Shown here piece after piece: positions 61,306 to 64,000 of a stretch of 64,000 nt of DNA; position 1 is the first letter of the stretch, and every line of letters starts with the position of its first letter. The notes under the pieces are model-generated. The model was not told the DNA's origin. It saw only the letters and a program-made list of their open reading frames with translations, and ran no database searches. Made by a program: the position numbers and the translations under genes. Source of the stretch: Chrysophaeum taylorii (Eukaryota; Sar; Pelagophyceae; Pelagomonadales; Pelagomonadaceae); NCBI GenBank assembly GCA_029834535.1, contig JAQMWT010000011.1, forward strand, positions 1-64,000, written 5' to 3'.

Positions 61306-64000
61306 TCTTGGAGGCGATCGTCGTCGTCGTCCGAGTCGTCGCGCCGACACGAGGCGACCCCCGGCGTGTCCTCGTTCTCGTCAAAGCTCGCAATAAACGC
61401 CTCCTCGTCCTGGCTGCTGCTGCTGCTGCTGCTGCTGCAATAATGTGTTTCGGTCGACTCGAGCTCGACGAGCGCCTCGTAGGCCGCCTCGGCCAATTCT
61501 GCGGGCGTCCCGAGGTACATGGACGTTGTTGTTCCCGAGGACTCGAGGGGCAACGCCTCCGCGCCGACGAAGGGCGCGTGCGTTTTCGTCGAGCAGTAGA
61601 AGGGCGTTCTCGCGCACGCGGCGCGATCGGGCATCTTGAAGCGGCGCACCCCCGGGCCCGCGGTCGCGACGCGGAGACACGCGTCGGCGTTGGTGGCGTT
61701 GCACGTCCTGTAGTTCTCGCATCTCTTGCCGGTAGAGATGAGGTTAAAAGGCCAAGAGGCGTTGACGCACGTCCAGACGAAGCGCGTCGCGAGACAGTGC
61801 TCGTAGTTGGCCGCTCCCTGGTCCGTCGGGATCGAACAGTCGTAGCTTCCGGCGTCGTTCGTCGCCGAATAATCGCACGAATAATCCACGGGACACGGCT
61901 TGCAGTCCTCGTAGACGCTCAAGCGGTAGTGCTCGCCGTAGGTAAGGTTGTTCGAAATCGCGCGCAGATCAAAGGTGAGCGACGCGACGTCGTACGTCTG
62001 GAGCCTCGCGTGCCCGAGCGAACGCGACGCCGTCCCCGTCAGTTCGGTAAAGTTGAGATTCGGGTCCGCATCGAGCTCGGACCGCTTGTGCACGATGCCC
62101 GTGTTGGCGTAGTTTTCGATGCTCCAGGTCGGGAGCGCGTCGATGCGTTTCAACACGACCGCGCCGCCTCGGGACGAGCAGGTCGTCGTCGCGCTCCAAC
62201 ACTCGGACGCGGTTTCGTCCGACGAGCCGCTGCAGCACGGCTTGCAGTCGAATATCGACGTCGACCCCTCGGGCGACGACGTCCCGTTCGGACACCGGAG
62301 CAAGTGCTGGCACTCGCACAGGTCAAGCCGCGTCGGCTCGCGGGACGCGTACGCGTCGTCGACGGCGGTAGTAATCTCCTTTTTCTTCTTCTTCTTGCGC
62401 AGCTCGATCAACTGTTCGAGATACTCGCCGTGTTCCTCGACGTGGGACACGGCCGCGTGGAGGTCGAAGGTGAAGGGGTCGAGGGCCTCGCGTTCGGGTG
62501 GGTCCGCGAGCCGCTCGGCGAGCTGCGTCGCGTACTCTTCCTCGACGGCCTCAGAGAGTTCCCGGTAAGTCCGAAACGTGAGTTCGCTCGACGACGTCAG
62601 CCGCAGCCGAATGCCCTTGGTCAGATTCAAGGCGCCATTCTTCCCGAGACCCGCCGGCAGTTTTCCGTGCGTCAAGTTGATGACCGAATCTGACGACGAC
62701 GACGACGAAAACGACGAGCGGTCGAAGAGGCAGACGCGTTCTGTTCTGTTCGCGCGCTCTTGGAACCAGTAATCGCGACCGCCCCAGTAGGCGGAGGTCG
62801 AGTCGCCGACGTCCGAGGCCTTCAACGAGGCGAGCCCCAGGTTCAAGATGGTGCCGTTGTTCGTGCACTTCCAGAGCCGGTAGACGGCGACGACGACGTA
62901 GGTCTGGCGCTCGCAATCGCACGCGTACCGTTGAATCGCCGACTCGACCAGCGCCCACTTGTGGTCTCGCGCGCACCCGACGTCGCGGAGCACGGCTTGG
63001 TTCAGCAGCTGCGGTTTCGCCACGTCGACCGACGCGACGACGGCCGGCTGGTTGCCAGCGCGCGGCTGGCGCACGACGGCGGCCTCGAACCTGCCTCCTC
63101 GTCGATCATCGTCGTCGTCCTCGACGGTTGTTGTTGTTGTTGTTGTGTCCCATCGCACCAGCAAATCCGCGTCGACGCCGTCGAAGCAACGCGCGTCGTG
63201 GTCCCCGATCAAGCGAAGATCGTTGTCGGCGAGATACTTGAGGTTGCGCCTTCGGCTCGACGGATTGGCATCCGCGAGGCCTCGGTTGACGGCGTCGTCG
63301 GCCATCGCGCCGACGCGGGGCTCGGCAGTGCCGGTCGGACAAAAATAGTCCTCGTCGCACGTCGTCCGCAGCGACTGTCCGAGGCCCGTGCCGTCGGCGC
63401 AAACGTAGCCCGCGGGACACGCGTGTTTGTACTGCGATTGCGGCGCGTGGAGGTCGCGGTCGGGCGTGCTTCCGAAATCACACGCGTAGCCTTCTCGACA
63501 CGGGTGGAACATGCCCTCCGAGGAGTTGGAGGACTCGTCGCACACGTAGCCCTCGCTGCACGCCTCGGCCTGCGCCTCGACGTCGGCGTCGCAGATAATG
63601 TCGGCCTCGCAGGTCCCCGGATACCACTGGTCCTCCCCTCGCTCGACGTACCTGTTGCCGGCGCCGTTGACGTCGTACCGCGGCGACGTGTAGACCATCT
63701 CTGCGGCCGTCGTCCGCGGGAGCAGCGTTTCGTTCATCAATTTGTATCCTCGGCTACAGTTTTGAGAAGGTTCGAAATTCCGAAAGTGGAGCAAGTCGAT
63801 CGCCAAGGACCCGCGCCCGTAGAATCCCGCGTACGTCTCGGCGCCGTACCCCTGGTGCGGCACGCCCGTTTGCCCGTCCATCGCCGGCCCGTAATAGTCC
63901 TTGAGCCGCTGGTACAGCCTGCTTCCGTATCGTTGCGGATTGTAGTAGCATTGCCCGCTCGTCGCGGTCGCTGCCCCCGGTGGATACGATCCGTACTTCA
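56193..64000 (-). CDS. Giant multi-spanning membrane protein with cysteine-rich ectodomain, 5' partial (>2600 aa)
   Basis: The frame runs without a stop from 56193 to the right edge, so the N-terminus is outside the window. The visible N-terminal 1400 residues are extracellular-type: clusters of CPAGYVCADGTG-like motifs (63340-63640) and a second cluster near 62230-62340 (CRCPNGTSSPEGS-like), which match ephrin-receptor-like/GCC2-GCC3 Cys repeats, with Asp/Ser/Thr runs from triplet repeats. From about 59770 down to 58120 there are eight or nine hydrophobic segments (for example FLFYTVVGVVTIFEGFVVWG, LLAAVPLTLALVVVY, YFLFAIYTPLFLFAADVFVL, PLVVCFICFLGDLISKLLF), with an acidic loop (DDDFDDDD) between. 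The last 640 residues are cytosolic, charged, and end in a coiled coil (about 56840-56230) and a Lys/Arg tail. Proteins of this design are common in unicellular algae and oomycetes; ligand and role are unknown. Single exon as far as seen. Confidence 0.85.

Noticed and set aside
61236-62693. 485-codon plus-strand frame opposite the giant membrane protein
   Set aside because: Very Arg/Val-rich antisense shadow of GC-rich coding sequence with no recognisable motif.

Overview
The window is nuclear DNA of a eukaryote. It carries cytosolic ribosomal protein genes, Ran, a LUC7-type spliceosome protein, a DCN1-type neddylation factor and a mitochondrial twin-CX9C protein. Several proteins begin with a signal peptide followed by an A-F or S-A-F type cleavage motif (plastid IspG, a small 3-exon membrane protein at 11283-11670, a 111-residue protein at 54091-54426). 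That is the bipartite plastid-targeting signature of algae with secondary red plastids, so I infer a photosynthetic stramenopile (pelagophyte-like), although other secondary-plastid algae are not excluded. Genes are mostly single-exon and GC-rich; the four introns I could place are only 38-53 bases long.

Layout. 1-640: 3' end of a Copia-type retrotransposon. 1787-12457: dense gene block (eL24, IQ/WW repeat protein, sulfotransferase-like protein, Ran, eL21, SET-like protein, small plastid membrane protein, acidic secreted protein), often in divergent pairs 40-100 bases apart. 12458-34660: repeat-rich region holding a decayed Copia-type element on the minus strand (gag, aspartic protease, a cytosine-5 DNA methyltransferase domain and integrase; no reverse transcriptase seen), a lone LUC7-like gene, a stretch of unassigned relics, and an 8 kb tandem array of about 1 kb units, each holding the C-terminal part of a PIF1/Helitron-type helicase. 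34731-43715: carbonyl-reductase-like SDR, plastid IspG, GT90/CAP10-like glycosyltransferase, EHD-type GTPase and DCN1-like protein. 43716-46546: no convincing gene. 46547-54426: coiled-coil protein, EF-hand plus cyclic-nucleotide-binding-like protein, FIST-domain protein, CMC4 homologue and a small plastid protein. 54427-56192: transposase-like relic. 56193-64000: a giant multi-spanning membrane protein with a cysteine-rich ectodomain that runs off the right edge.

The most interesting system is the methyltransferase-bearing Copia-like element at about 13.9-20.1 kb: protease, DNA methyltransferase and integrase lie in one orientation, suggesting an element that could mark its own or host DNA. 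Next are the tandem Helitron-helicase array, a LUC7 homologue that has lost its zinc-finger cysteines, a Ran with an altered guanine-binding motif (NKxE instead of NKxD), and a divergent gene pair whose start codons physically overlap.
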